DNA of 12,456 bases. It comes from Candidatus Kerfeldbacteria bacterium (GTDB lineage Bacteria; Patescibacteriota; Patescibacteriia; UBA9570). The DNA lies in contig DOSP01000043.1 in NCBI GenBank assembly GCA_003512175.1, forward strand, positions 1-12,456, given 5' to 3'. The notes under the pieces were generated by a model. That model saw only the letters and a program-made list of their open reading frames with translations. It was not told where the DNA came from and made no database searches. The translations under genes were made by a program, and so were the position numbers. Positions 1 to 7,347 of this stretch are shown here, piece after piece. The stretch's first letter is position 1. Each line of letters opens with the position of its first letter.

Positions 1-158
1 ACCATAAAATTAATCCACCGCGCCGTGGCTGTGGCGGCTGGCAGTTGTACATCACCTTCATTTTCCCGCTTGGCATCATCTACCACCACCACCGGTTTGC
101 CGTGTTGGAGATCGCGCAAGGCAGCGGGGATGCTAGCGAGTTTTGTGGTAGCTGACAT
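1..158 (-). CDS. ribB: 3,4-dihydroxy-2-butanone 4-phosphate synthase, N-terminal part (cut by the window edge)
   Basis: The enzyme converts ribulose 5-phosphate to 3,4-dihydroxy-2-butanone 4-phosphate plus formate, the four-carbon branch of riboflavin synthesis, in the cytoplasm. Only the first 52 codons are present. They read MSATTKLASIPAALRDL, then GKPVVVVDD (residues 20-28), then the family hallmark K-R-E-N-E-G-D (30-36), and WINFMV at the edge. The acidic REENEGD-type loop binds metal and substrate in this family. The ATG at 158 is the first start after an in-frame TAA and has a purine-rich AAGAGG just upstream, although the spacing is short. The gene overlaps the end of ribD by 26 bp, so the two are surely co-transcribed. 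Whether a GTP cyclohydrolase II domain follows (RibBA) cannot be seen because the gene leaves the window. Confidence 0.93.
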   Translation of the reverse strand, partial: MSATTKLASIPAALRDLQHGKPVVVVDDAKRENEGDVQLPAATATARWINFM

Positions 159-1254
159 ACCCTCTTATGAGCATATTATCGCCCAGTTGTTCGAATACCG
201 GGTGAGAAAAATTAACATCATACTGTAACGCATAGGTGATTGGTAAACGAGCCGCTCCAAACAGGCGTGGGGCCAAAAAGATATAGAATTCATCAATGGC
301 CTGCTGATTGATGAACGTGGTAAATACGTACGAACCACCTTCTACTAAGATACTGGTATATCCCCGAGCTCCTAATTCAGCCAGAACCACGGATAAATTG
401 AGTTGCTCAAATAGCATCTTACCACGTTGTCGGTTAGGTGGCACGATGAGGATTTCTGCGCCGGTTTTGGCCAGCGCCTGTTTGCGGTAATATGGCGCCG
501 AATCTAAGCAGACAACAATGCTGCGTTCGTCTAAAGCTTTACTGTGCGGTGGCGTGCGTAAACGACTATCCAAAATGACTTTGATGGGGTGGTGTAGCCT
601 GGTTTGGGCGAGCCGGGTATTTAATCTGGGATTATCTTGAATGATGGTATTGGCACCAACCATGATGATGTCCATTTCCTGACGTAACTGATGAACGCGC
701 TGGAGCGCTAGTTGATTCGTAATATAGTGATACGCTCCAGCCGATGTGATTTTTCCATCGAGGCTCATTCCTACCTTCGCTAACACAAACGGCTGTTGGG
801 TGGTAATCCATTTACGAAAAGCTCGAATGAGATAATCGCAATCGGCTTGAGCTATACCAACATCCACAGTCAGGCCAGCCCGGCGTAAAGCGCGGACAGA
901 CTTGCCGTGCGTGATCGGATTTGGATCCAATGTCCCAATAACAACTTTTTTCACCCCGCTTTTCAAAATCAAATCCAGACATGGTGGCGTTTTACCGGTA
1001 TGACCACATGGTTCCAAGGTGACATAGAGCGTACCGCCCAAACATCGACCAGCGCGCTCCAAGATCCGTCGCTCGGCATGTGGTCCACCAAACCGAGCAT
1101 GGTAACTTTCGGCCACAATCTTACCCTGACGGTTCACCAAGATGCTTCCCACCATCGGATTGCTCTGCACAAAACCAGCTCCGCGGCGCGCCAACTGAAT
1201 GGCCCGCTGCATGAAGTCTAGCGGTGTGTGAGCTGTCTTTGTAGCTCGCGCCAT
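133..1254 (-). CDS. ribD: Bifunctional riboflavin biosynthesis deaminase/reductase RibD
   Basis: This is the two-domain enzyme of the GTP branch of riboflavin synthesis. It deaminates the pyrimidine product of GTP cyclohydrolase II and then reduces its ribosyl side chain with NADPH. The 373 residues match the usual length (about 360-370). The N-terminal cytidine-deaminase-like domain has the zinc motif H-A-E at 59-61 and the second cluster E-P-C-G-H...P-P-C with Cys83 and Cys92; the 'NPMVG' at 32-36 is also typical. The reductase domain starts near residue 155 with 'FVLAKVGMSLDGKI', followed by 'VGANTII' (199-205) and the 'LVEGG' nucleotide-binding turn (303-307). No key residue is missing. 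The start overlaps the end of the PfkB kinase gene by 37 bp and the end overlaps ribB by 26 bp, forming one operon. The Shine-Dalgarno match at 1254 is weak, so translation is probably coupled. Confidence 0.97.
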   Translation of the reverse strand: MARATKTAHTPLDFMQRAIQLARRGAGFVQSNPMVGSILVNRQGKIVAESYHARFGGPHAERRILERAGRCLGGTLYVTLEPCGHTGKTPPCLDLILKSGVKKVVIGTLDPNPITHGKSVRALRRAGLTVDVGIAQADCDYLIRAFRKWITTQQPFVLAKVGMSLDGKITSAGAYHYITNQLALQRVHQLRQEMDIIMVGANTIIQDNPRLNTRLAQTRLHHPIKVILDSRLRTPPHSKALDERSIVVCLDSAPYYRKQALAKTGAEILIVPPNRQRGKMLFEQLNLSVVLAELGARGYTSILVEGGSYVFTTFINQQAIDEFYIFLAPRLFGAARLPITYALQYDVNFSHPVFEQLGDNMLIRGYVSYHKTR

Positions 1255-2168
1255 GACAGTAATCCGTTTTGTACACCAATCTGTCCTACTTCAGCCGTGG
1301 CATTGATGCTGGCAATCTGCAATGCCTGTGGCACATCCCCCTTAGTCTTCATCAGTCCAGCCACGAAACTAGAGCCAAAGGCATCGCCGGCTCCAGTGGT
1401 ATCTTTGGCATGATTTGATTTTGGTTTGACGGTATACCGCCGACCATGGGTATAGGCGGTGGCTCCATACCGACCGTCGGTGACAATCACACTATCGGCT
1501 CCAAACTGTGGTGGTGGTTGTTTTATCCGTACACTCAATTCGGTGGCTTCATCTTTATTCAAAATCAGTACCGCTGTTTTTTTCAGAAACGGAACCATTT
1601 TTTTGTACCCAGTTAATTGAATGGCTCCCGGGTTCCAGGCTAAGTGAGCAGATGTGTTCACTAATTGTTTCAGCAGGTGTGGCCAACGGGGCGTACTCAA
1701 CGAAGACACATAAAACCACTGAGGTACTCCTTTCAACACTTGGGTTGGCAAGGTGACATGATCATTGGCCCCATAATCAACTAGTGCGACATGTTCATTT
1801 GTTTTAGTCTCAACAATTAAAAACGATAACCCCGTACTGACAGAATGGTCACGTTGTACAAATTTCGTATTAATTTTTTCTAATTGGAGATGCTTCACCA
1901 TCGCCGCGCCATCGGCATCTTGACCAACCCGCAGGCAGGCTGCCACGTGTAATCCAAGTCGAGCAAAGCACACGGCGGTATTCATGGCTCCCCCGCCGTA
2001 AAACCTGTGGACATCCTCACTGTGAATTTTGGCGCCGTATTCAAAACCAATTAGCGAGAGTTTGGTAGGGTCATGCCGCGGATTTTTGATCATCACAGCG
2101 GCATCGGTGCGGAACATGATATCCCGTACGGCACTACCAATGGTGATGACATCAAAGCGCTTGGACAT
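1218..2168 (-). CDS. PfkB/ribokinase-family sugar or nucleoside kinase
   Basis: A 316-residue ATP-dependent kinase of the ribokinase (PfkB) superfamily. It carries the first family signature as 'GGGAMNTAVCFARLG' (58-72), the 'NKDEATE' motif around the phosphate/metal site (204-210), and the second signature 'DTTGAGDAFGSSFVAGL' (256-272), in which Asp262 of GAGD is the expected catalytic base. Length and motif order are normal, so it should be active. The substrate is not evident: the superfamily covers ribose, fructose 1-phosphate, adenosine and pseudouridine kinases. It is the first gene of an operon with ribD and ribB, overlapping ribD by 37 bp, which hints at a phospho-sugar or nucleoside linked to flavin precursors, but that is inference. 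It has its own likely promoter directly in front of the ATG at 2168. Confidence 0.93.
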   Translation of the reverse strand: MSKRFDVITIGSAVRDIMFRTDAAVMIKNPRHDPTKLSLIGFEYGAKIHSEDVHRFYGGGAMNTAVCFARLGLHVAACLRVGQDADGAAMVKHLQLEKINTKFVQRDHSVSTGLSFLIVETKTNEHVALVDYGANDHVTLPTQVLKGVPQWFYVSSLSTPRWPHLLKQLVNTSAHLAWNPGAIQLTGYKKMVPFLKKTAVLILNKDEATELSVRIKQPPPQFGADSVIVTDGRYGATAYTHGRRYTVKPKSNHAKDTTGAGDAFGSSFVAGLMKTKGDVPQALQIASINATAEVGQIGVQNGLLSWRELQRQLTHR

Positions 2169-2175
2169 ATCGCCT

Positions 2176-2184
2176 ATTGTAACA
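2176..2184 (-). promoter_or_regulatory. Extended -10 promoter of the PfkB-ribD-ribB operon, probably leaderless
   Basis: The minus strand reads TGT-TACAAT and then, after 7 nt (AGGCGAT), the ATG of the kinase gene. TGn plus a 5/6 match to TATAAT is a good extended -10 element, and transcription would begin at or one base before the start codon. No good -35 is visible, which is usual for extended -10 promoters. The AGG of the spacer could alternatively serve as a Shine-Dalgarno if transcription starts further upstream. The element lies immediately after the TAA that ends the metalloprotease reading frame. Confidence 0.55.
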
Positions 2185-2188
2185 CGTT

Positions 2189-2863
2189 TTACGGATGCGG
2201 CCTACTTGCCCGAATCTGGGATTGTCCGCTCTCATTACCACCCTTGTTGTAGGCGGTCACTGCCACGTAGTAGCGGGTGTAATTGGTTAAGCCGGTGAGA
2301 GTAGTGGTGGTTGTGTTACCCACATCAATGGTATTCGTGAGGGCAGTTCTGGAAGTACCATAGTAGATTTTGTACCCACCTAAAGTAGCAGCTGGAGCCG
2401 ATGAGGCGTTCCAGGTTGCAGTGATGGTGGTATCTCCGGCTGTTAACGTCAAGTTCGTTGGCGTCGGATTCCTGAGCCGTTGGTTCGAGGTGGTGGCACC
2501 GGTGCTGCAATTACCGCTGGTATCGCAGGCGTACAGGGTATAGGTATACGTAGTGTTGAAGCTTGGTGTGGAATCACTGTAACTGCTGCCGGTTTCGCTG
2601 GATGAGAGGGTGGTTGTCGTTCCTGCGCTCACATCCGTCCGATCAATCTGGACATGATCAAAATCGCTGTCCGTGGGGTTCGTCCAGTTCAATGTAATGG
2701 TCTGGGCCCAGACGTTTTTTCTAGTGGTGCCGAGGGTGACATCACTGGGTGGGGTCATATCCTCTGTGGTCGACCACGGGTCAAAGTCGACGTAGTTACT
2801 CACAGCATCGCCGGTTCCGGTGGGATTACTCGTGGCGTTGTACGGACCAGAGGCGTCACCCCA
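2189..2863 (-). CDS. C-terminal continuation of the metalloprotease: end of beta-helix plus two fibronectin type III domains
   Basis: This stretch is in the same frame as the large protease gene and is separated from it only by one TGA. It begins W-G-D-A-S-G-P-Y-N-A-T, the normal end of a parallel beta-helix region, followed by 'VSNYVDFDPW'. Two fibronectin type III-like domains follow: roughly codons 38-126 (with a 'ITLNW' strand and a likely disulphide pair in 'YACDTSGNCS') and 132-222 ('GGYKIYYG', 'TNYTRYYVAVTAYNKGGNES'). It ends at TAA (2189-2191). No cell-wall sorting motif or C-terminal membrane helix is visible. The only start codon that could make it a separate gene is a GTG at 2803, which falls inside the conserved 'DAVSNYVDF' string and has no convincing ribosome site, so independent translation is unlikely. 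Best read as the severed or read-through tail of the upstream gene. Confidence 0.75.
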   Translation of the reverse strand, partial: WGDASGPYNATSNPTGTGDAVSNYVDFDPWSTTEDMTPPSDVTLGTTRKNVWAQTITLNWTNPTDSDFDHVQIDRTDVSAGTTTTLSSSETGSSYSDSTPSFNTTYTYTLYACDTSGNCSTGATTSNQRLRNPTPTNLTLTAGDTTITATWNASSAPAATLGGYKIYYGTSRTALTNTIDVGNTTTTTLTGLTNYTRYYVAVTAYNKGGNESGQSQIRASRPHP

Positions 2864-2866
2864 TCA
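2864..2866 (-). other. In-frame TGA at a conserved Trp position (codon 1122 of the protease frame)
   Basis: The codons around it are GAG AAC AAC TGA TGG GGT GAC GCC, reading E-N-N-stop-W-G-D-A. In this family of beta-helix surface proteins the string is normally N-N-W-W-G-D-x-S-G-P, so the TGA stands where TGG is expected, one G-to-A change away. The frame is open for 1121 codons before it and 224 after it. Elsewhere in the window TGA serves as a normal terminator and Trp is TGG. Confidence 0.9.
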
Positions 2867-5800
2867 GTTGTTCTCGGCGGTGATGGTCGTAGTCGTTGAA
2901 CTGTTATACAGACCATAGGTCGTGTTGTCGTAAATGAGGTTACCAGACAGGGTGGGGGTGGCATTATTAGAAATAGAAATCCCATAATAATCGCTATTGG
3001 TTAACGTGCTATCAGTAATCGTCACCGTATTTGAGGAAATCAATACCATCGGGTCATCAGTGCCAGAGGTACGATCCTGACCGCCGTACTGGATGATCGC
3101 GTTCGTCACCGTAGCGGTACCACCAATTGAGATGTAATCCCAATCGCCAGTGACTGCTGTAGTGGTGCTACCCGTACCATCGGTGTCCTCGCCATAGGTA
3201 TCATCATAATAGGAAGTGAATACAATCGGATCCGCAGTAGTACCTTGGGCATCGAGTGTACCACTGACGAGAAAATAATTGACACTGGATTGGTAAAATT
3301 TTACTATGGTACCGGGATCAACGGTGAGGGTACCACCCGAAGATACAGAAAAAACATACGGGACATACAATAAATCATTGTCCATGTTGAAGGTGATGTC
3401 GCCAGTACTGGAACCAGTCACGAAAATACCATTCACATAATTGTTTGATCCAGTATTGCCAGAGAAAGTGGTGCCAGTATTCAATCCGCTGGAATAAATT
3501 GGATACCCATTGTCGGTGAACGTGTTACTCGTCAATGTTGGTGTGGCTGTTCCGGAGATATATACTCCGTAAGTATTATCCGTAAAGGTATTATTTGAGA
3601 GCGTGGGTGAACCACTACTCATGTACACCGCATCGCGGTTATTAGCGCCATCACTAATGGTACTATCCGATATGGTTGGATTGGCGCTGGTACCAATGGT
3701 ATGGTATTCACTGTCCGAAATAGTACTGTTGCTTAGTGTATTACTACTTGAGTAGAGCATCAGCATGGGATAATCTGTAGAATAATCTGTCGTACCACCG
3801 TAATGCACTGTGACGTAATCCATTGTGGCCGTGCTGGCTGAACTTAGGTAGATGTACCGCCAATCCCCGGCAGCCGCGCTAGTGGCATCGTCATCACCAT
3901 TAGTATCACCACCAGAGTCATCGTCGTAGTAAGAGGTAAACACAATCGGCGCCGCACTGGTCCCCTGCGCATCCAAGGTGCCACCAACCGATAAGGTCCC
4001 GCTGGTAGAGTAAAATTTAACGACCACTCCGGGTTCAATGGTTAAGGTATACCCACTGGCAATACTTGTGGAACCACTGATGACGTAAGGACTATACTCC
4101 GCTGACCACGTGGTATCTGTGCTGATGGAACCAGTGGCGTAGACTAAAATATCTTCGGTAGCCGTATTGGTATACCCATTTGAGTCGGTGACGGTTACTG
4201 TCACCGTGTAGGTTCCTGGGTTGGAATAGGTGTAACTGACAGTATCTCCGGTATCGGTGGAACCATCGCCGAAGTCCCAGGAGTAATCGGTGATCGTACC
4301 GGTGTGATCAGTGCTCCCGCTGGCATCAAAGGTAATTGCGGTAGTGGTTGTTGTTGCTGTTGTGCTGGCGGTAAATGTTGCCTCGATGGGATTGAGTACA
4401 GCAATATCTGCACTGGTGTATGTAGAGTTACTAGTATCGTCGGTAATAGTTAATCGAGCATGGGTGGTGGTTTCATCGGTGTATGTGTTTGATGCAGTGG
4501 GACCAGTGTTATCACTGTCATTGGTGGAGTCACCATCCCCATCACTGTCGACAGCCGTATCAAAATCCCAGACGTAGTCGGTGATGGTGCCACCATATGA
4601 TTCTGAATCGGAACCATCAAAATCGATAGTAAGAGGTGCATATCCTTCTGAAGCGCTAGTTTGAATGTCTGCATAGACAACTGTGGTTGAACCGTCAATT
4701 ACACCAACGGTATAATAGGCATCATAGATAGATTCACAATCCGTTGGATCAATAGCTATGGTATCTAATGTCAGGCACGTTGACATCAAGGCGTTGTAGT
4801 TATCCTCAAAGGTGGAAGCGACTGTTAACTGATCTCGCAGAGTATAGTAAAAGATGTGCCCCGCTTTCTCTTCACCAAGGGCACTAATAATGAGATACGC
4901 GGCTTTGTTGGGGATGCCAGCATTATCATGTTCATCACCACTACTATTATAGTCTGCATAGACATCGGGATCACCATATATTGTTGGGTCTGATAGGCTG
5001 CGTTGCGCTCCGAGTGCAGAATCTTCAGCAAATTCCCAATCCAAACCATCGCCATACTCCGCGTCAATTAGTACAGCAAAAATATCTGAGTAAGACTCGT
5101 TTAAGGCACCAGATTCATCTGAATGAGTCAGGCCCCAGAGACCAGCAGCTTCGTCTTGCACAGCATAGTCGTCCACACCATGTGTCCATTCATGAGCCAC
5201 AAAATCAACTACGGTTAAATCATCCTCAAAAATTACTTGCGAAGCAATGGGACATATTGCAGCACCATCACTTGTCTCACTATTACACCAATAGGCATTA
5301 GGACTGGACATACTATAATCAACTGTGGTGACCATGGAAGAACCCGCATTATCAAAACTATCTAAATCAAAGTTGTTATAGAAATAGTTATAGACGTACT
5401 CAGAATAGGTGTAGGCTTCCAGGGCATCATCGTCAGTGACGATTGAAGTATCATCTCCCTCAGAAATCACTAATGTGCCGGGCAATGAAGGTGTACCACC
5501 ACTGGCTGTATATATTTCGCGACTCAGAGCACTGTGTGTATCATCGTATTTATGAATGATTTCTTTCGTTTGGGCATCGATAAAGTAGACCCAATCATGT
5601 GTGGCTAAACGCCAGGCTAAATGTGTCTGCTCTGGCTGATCACTGAGTACGCCACGATTAAAGACAAATAGTCTGGGTTCTTGTGTGATGATGCCAATTT
5701 CTAAGTCATTGGCGACAATCTGTTTAATTTCGTTTGGTTTACTGGTGGGCGCTGTCGCGACAGTGAGGTTTGGAATGTATTTACCGAGATAACTGATTAA

Positions 5801-6229
5801 CTCGCGTTGCTCATTGAACGTCAGAATGATTTCAGCTCCGAAGACGGGTATCTCCTGATGCATTTGAAACAAATGGACTTGTGTGATGCTACGGTCTTTC
5901 GGCTGCTCTATTGTTACACGAAAATCAGCAATGGTGATACCTTGAAAGGTAACTTGATAGGTATGAAAAAAGCGATTGACCATTTGCTCATAGGATTCAT
6001 TGGACAGAGGTTTGAGTAATGGCTCACCATAGAGAAAATTTGGGATAGAAAAAGGAGTATTAGTTGAATTGTATAAATTCCCTGTCTTCCTTATCGACTG
6101 ATCATATTGTACTAGATAGTTGTTTTCTAATTTTTCAGACGACGCCTCCTCTGAAGCATACGCCAACGTAGTAGTACTTGCTAAAGCAAAAAATACATAT
6201 GCAGTTATTTTCCGTAAATTGGAAAACAT
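2864..6229 (-). CDS. Secreted M4 (thermolysin-family) metalloprotease with PKD and beta-helix modules
   Basis: The 1121-residue product starts with a signal peptide (about 1-25, ending AYA). Next come an FTP-type propeptide (about 70-155, '[17 protein letters not shown]'), a PepSY-like segment (about 160-233, ending '[14 protein letters not shown]') and the catalytic domain. Zinc ligands are H346-E-W-T-H350 and E378 in 'GALNESYSD'; H434 in '[14 protein letters not shown]' aligns with thermolysin His231. All catalytic residues are present, so an active extracellular endopeptidase is expected after propeptide removal. Two PKD domains follow (about 517-612 and 615-697, the second with WDFGDGS at 651); the first carries an inserted Asp-rich, probably calcium-binding loop (561-577). 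Residues 712-1121 form two duplicated parallel beta-helix blocks. The reading frame stops at a TGA in the last beta-helix motif. The start at 6229 has a strong Shine-Dalgarno and overlaps the preceding small gene by 25 bp. Thr/Ser/Asp-rich linkers suit a surface protein. Confidence 0.95.
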   Translation of the reverse strand: MFSNLRKITAYVFFALASTTTLAYASEEASSEKLENNYLVQYDQSIRKTGNLYNSTNTPFSIPNFLYGEPLLKPLSNESYEQMVNRFFHTYQVTFQGITIADFRVTIEQPKDRSITQVHLFQMHQEIPVFGAEIILTFNEQRELISYLGKYIPNLTVATAPTSKPNEIKQIVANDLEIGIITQEPRLFVFNRGVLSDQPEQTHLAWRLATHDWVYFIDAQTKEIIHKYDDTHSALSREIYTASGGTPSLPGTLVISEGDDTSIVTDDDALEAYTYSEYVYNYFYNNFDLDSFDNAGSSMVTTVDYSMSSPNAYWCNSETSDGAAICPIASQVIFEDDLTVVDFVAHEWTHGVDDYAVQDEAAGLWGLTHSDESGALNESYSDIFAVLIDAEYGDGLDWEFAEDSALGAQRSLSDPTIYGDPDVYADYNSSGDEHDNAGIPNKAAYLIISALGEEKAGHIFYYTLRDQLTVASTFEDNYNALMSTCLTLDTIAIDPTDCESIYDAYYTVGVIDGSTTVVYADIQTSASEGYAPLTIDFDGSDSESYGGTITDYVWDFDTAVDSDGDGDSTNDSDNTGPTASNTYTDETTTHARLTITDDTSNSTYTSADIAVLNPIEATFTASTTATTTTTAITFDASGSTDHTGTITDYSWDFGDGSTDTGDTVSYTYSNPGTYTVTVTVTDSNGYTNTATEDILVYATGSISTDTTWSAEYSPYVISGSTSIASGYTLTIEPGVVVKFYSTSGTLSVGGTLDAQGTSAAPIVFTSYYDDDSGGDTNGDDDATSAAAGDWRYIYLSSASTATMDYVTVHYGGTTDYSTDYPMLMLYSSSNTLSNSTISDSEYHTIGTSANPTISDSTISDGANNRDAVYMSSGSPTLSNNTFTDNTYGVYISGTATPTLTSNTFTDNGYPIYSSGLNTGTTFSGNTGSNNYVNGIFVTGSSTGDITFNMDNDLLYVPYVFSVSSGGTLTVDPGTIVKFYQSSVNYFLVSGTLDAQGTTADPIVFTSYYDDTYGEDTDGTGSTTTAVTGDWDYISIGGTATVTNAIIQYGGQDRTSGTDDPMVLISSNTVTITDSTLTNSDYYGISISNNATPTLSGNLIYDNTTYGLYNSSTTTTITAENN
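3065..4096 (-). repeat. Two diverged copies of a beta-helix module inside the protease gene
   Basis: Residues 712-815 and 954-1055 are homologous and offset by about 240 residues. Both contain '[19 protein letters not shown]' (from 750 and 990), a preceding 'VVVKFY'/'TIVKFY' strand, an Asp-rich loop, then 'GDW..I' and '..V.YGG'. The DNA copies (3785-4096 and 3065-3370) have clearly diverged, so this is an old domain duplication and not a recent tandem repeat. Confidence 0.8.
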
Positions 6230-6522
6230 ATCACCTTTTTACATTGATTCTCCTTACCTGTATATGACGCCTCGCCACCCTCTGTACAAAACACATCTCC
6301 AGACGAATTATAATAAATGACAGAACTATCAGAATTAAGAACTGGTAGCGCATTATATTCAATGCCACTTGAAGAAATACAGCGACGAATTTCTTCATGA
6401 AAAATATCTTTTTCAACCGCCTGTCGTACTGCCATTGGGACCGAAGAGAAATAAAATAATGCAACCACAACGATGATTAGGAAGAAGATCGCAATAAACA
6501 CGCAAAGTAATATTTTTTTCAT
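6205..6522 (-). CDS. Small membrane-anchored protein, function unknown
   Basis: The 105-residue product begins MKKILL and has one strongly hydrophobic helix (about residues 4-25), either a signal anchor or an uncleaved signal peptide. The remaining ~80 residues should lie outside the cell. They contain four cysteines (48, 79, 94, 99), enough for two disulphides, and no motif I can assign. It overlaps the metalloprotease start by 25 bp and is very probably co-transcribed with it, so a role in anchoring, folding or control of the protease is possible; that rests on position alone. The hydrophobic start, a preceding promoter-like element and the AGGTG before the ATG support it as a real gene. 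Family membership cannot be stated. Confidence 0.75.
   Translation of the reverse strand: MKKILLCVFIAIFFLIIVVVALFYFSSVPMAVRQAVEKDIFHEEIRRCISSSGIEYNALPVLNSDSSVIYYNSSGDVFCTEGGEASYTGKENQCKKVICFPIYGK
6230..6238 (-). promoter_or_regulatory. Strong Shine-Dalgarno for the metalloprotease
   Basis: AAAGGTGAT directly precedes the ATG at 6229 and is complementary to the 3' end of 16S rRNA over its whole GGTGAT core. It lies inside the 3' end of the upstream small gene, so this start is internal to a polycistronic message and fixes the start codon of the protease. Confidence 0.8.
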
Positions 6523-6528
6523 ACACCT

Positions 6529-6556
6529 AGCCTATCACGCCTACCCCCAAAGTCAA
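6529..6556 (-). promoter_or_regulatory. Promoter of the small protein-metalloprotease operon
   Basis: On the minus strand there is a -35-like TTGACT (5/6 of consensus, 6551-6556), a 16-nt spacer ending in TGA, and a -10-like TAGGCT (6529-6534). The ATG at 6522 follows after 6 nt (AGGTGT). The -10 is imperfect but keeps the key T1, A2 and T6 bases and has the TGn extension. If used, the transcript starts at or next to the ATG; the AGGTG would then not act as a ribosome site. Confidence 0.5.
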
Positions 6557-6569
6557 ACCAGCGCCGTCG

Positions 6570-6595
6570 CTGAGGCGGGAGGCGCGTTCGGTAGA
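6570..6595. repeat. GC-rich imperfect hairpin sharing an 11-mer with another intergenic spacer
   Basis: In the 110-bp spacer between the small protein gene and the propeptide-like gene, GCGCC (6571-6575) and GGCGC (6591-6595) can pair around a 15-nt loop. The 11-mer AGCGCCGTCGC at 6570-6580 recurs exactly at 11086-11096 in another intergenic stretch. No T-run follows on the minus strand, so it is not a classic intrinsic terminator, though it could end the upstream gpmI transcript weakly. Confidence 0.3.
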
Positions 6596-6632
6596 ATCTA
6601 ATTGTACTCAACCTAAAACCGCACGGAAATTG

Positions 6633-7340
6633 TCAGTTAATGAAATTGCTTATCCGCTTGACCAACTCACCGGTATTGGCATCGACACGGTATGTATAAG
6701 TTGGATTAATGCCGGATGATGTTGATGAAAATTCCCAAACCAACCTAGTTACATCTGGTTTGCGGCTAAAAAATGCTTCGCTGTAGATGATTAAATGTTC
6801 ATTTGTAAATCCTGTCTCACTAGCCTGACTAACTTTTTTGGCTATAGCAAAAACTTCATCTTTTGAGATTTGAGGTGTGGTTACCACAGTGGATAAATTT
6901 CGAAGATATGCACCGTTTACCGAAGAAAGCGAGCCATTCTGTCTAAAATGAAAAACCATCTCTGCACCATAAACTGGAACATCCTGCACATGTTGCTGGA
7001 ATTTAACATGTGTCATCCCAATGCTGTCTGATTTCTCAGATACAAGTATGAATTCCGAAGCAGGATCTACTGTATTTTCAATCTCGGTAAAATATTGATA
7101 TGCACGTAGTTCGTAGTCATTGCTGTTCCATTGAATTTCTTTAATATCTGAACCGTAAAGCCCAACAAAAACTGGCATCTCAGTAGCTTGGTTGGCAGAA
7201 ATTTTAGCATTTTCATCAGCCACGCTTGGAGTTGTTAGTTTAAAGTTTTGGTAATACAAGCTGGTGCCAATTATTATTGATAGAGCTGTTAGGATAATCA
7301 GCAGGAGTATGAATAGAATTATTTGTCTCGGTATTTTCAT
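6633..7340 (-). CDS. Membrane-anchored free-standing FTP/PepSY propeptide-like protein
   Basis: The 235-residue product has an N-terminal membrane helix (about 7-29) with a short Lys/Arg-containing cytoplasmic end, then a linker and an outside domain that resembles the propeptide of thermolysin-family proteases. 'HVKFQQHVQDVPVYGAEMVFHF' (111-132) matches the FTP segment of the M4 protease encoded one small gene downstream ('[17 protein letters not shown]'). The C-terminus 'TYTYRVDANTGELVKRI' matches its PepSY end ('[16 protein letters not shown]'). There is no catalytic domain: the gene ends in TGA right after the PepSY-like strand. In M4 enzymes this region chaperones folding and inhibits the enzyme, so a trans-acting inhibitor or folding helper is a reasonable guess, not shown. 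The start lies 7 bp after the gpmI stop and has no Shine-Dalgarno, suggesting coupled translation. Confidence 0.85.
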   Translation of the reverse strand: MKIPRQIILFILLLIILTALSIIIGTSLYYQNFKLTTPSVADENAKISANQATEMPVFVGLYGSDIKEIQWNSNDYELRAYQYFTEIENTVDPASEFILVSEKSDSIGMTHVKFQQHVQDVPVYGAEMVFHFRQNGSLSSVNGAYLRNLSTVVTTPQISKDEVFAIAKKVSQASETGFTNEHLIIYSEAFFSRKPDVTRLVWEFSSTSSGINPTYTYRVDANTGELVKRISNFIN

Positions 7341-7347
7341 GCAATAT

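Noticed and set aside
25..1221. Plus-strand open frames opposite ribB and ribD
   Set aside because: They lie antisense to clearly recognised genes and their translations match no known pattern.
2189..2803. Independent fibronectin-domain gene starting at GTG 2803
   Set aside because: The GTG is a Val inside the conserved 'DAVSNYVDF' string continuous with the protease frame, and no good ribosome site or signal peptide precedes it.
2189..2866. Genome-wide reassignment of TGA (code 4 to Trp or code 25 to Gly)
   Set aside because: TGA ends the propeptide-like gene (6633), the toxin partner (11844) and the kinase (12155) at natural C-termini, and Trp elsewhere is TGG. Gly would also not fit the motif. 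Only local readthrough, mutation or error remains.
3844..4698. Several open frames of 60-90 codons on both strands within the protease gene
   Set aside because: They are shadows of a Thr/Ser/Asp-rich coding sequence, with low-complexity translations and no start signals.
6231..6470. 79-codon minus-strand frame overlapping the small anchored protein
   Set aside because: It overlaps almost entirely in another frame with the better-supported 105-aa gene and has no ribosome site.
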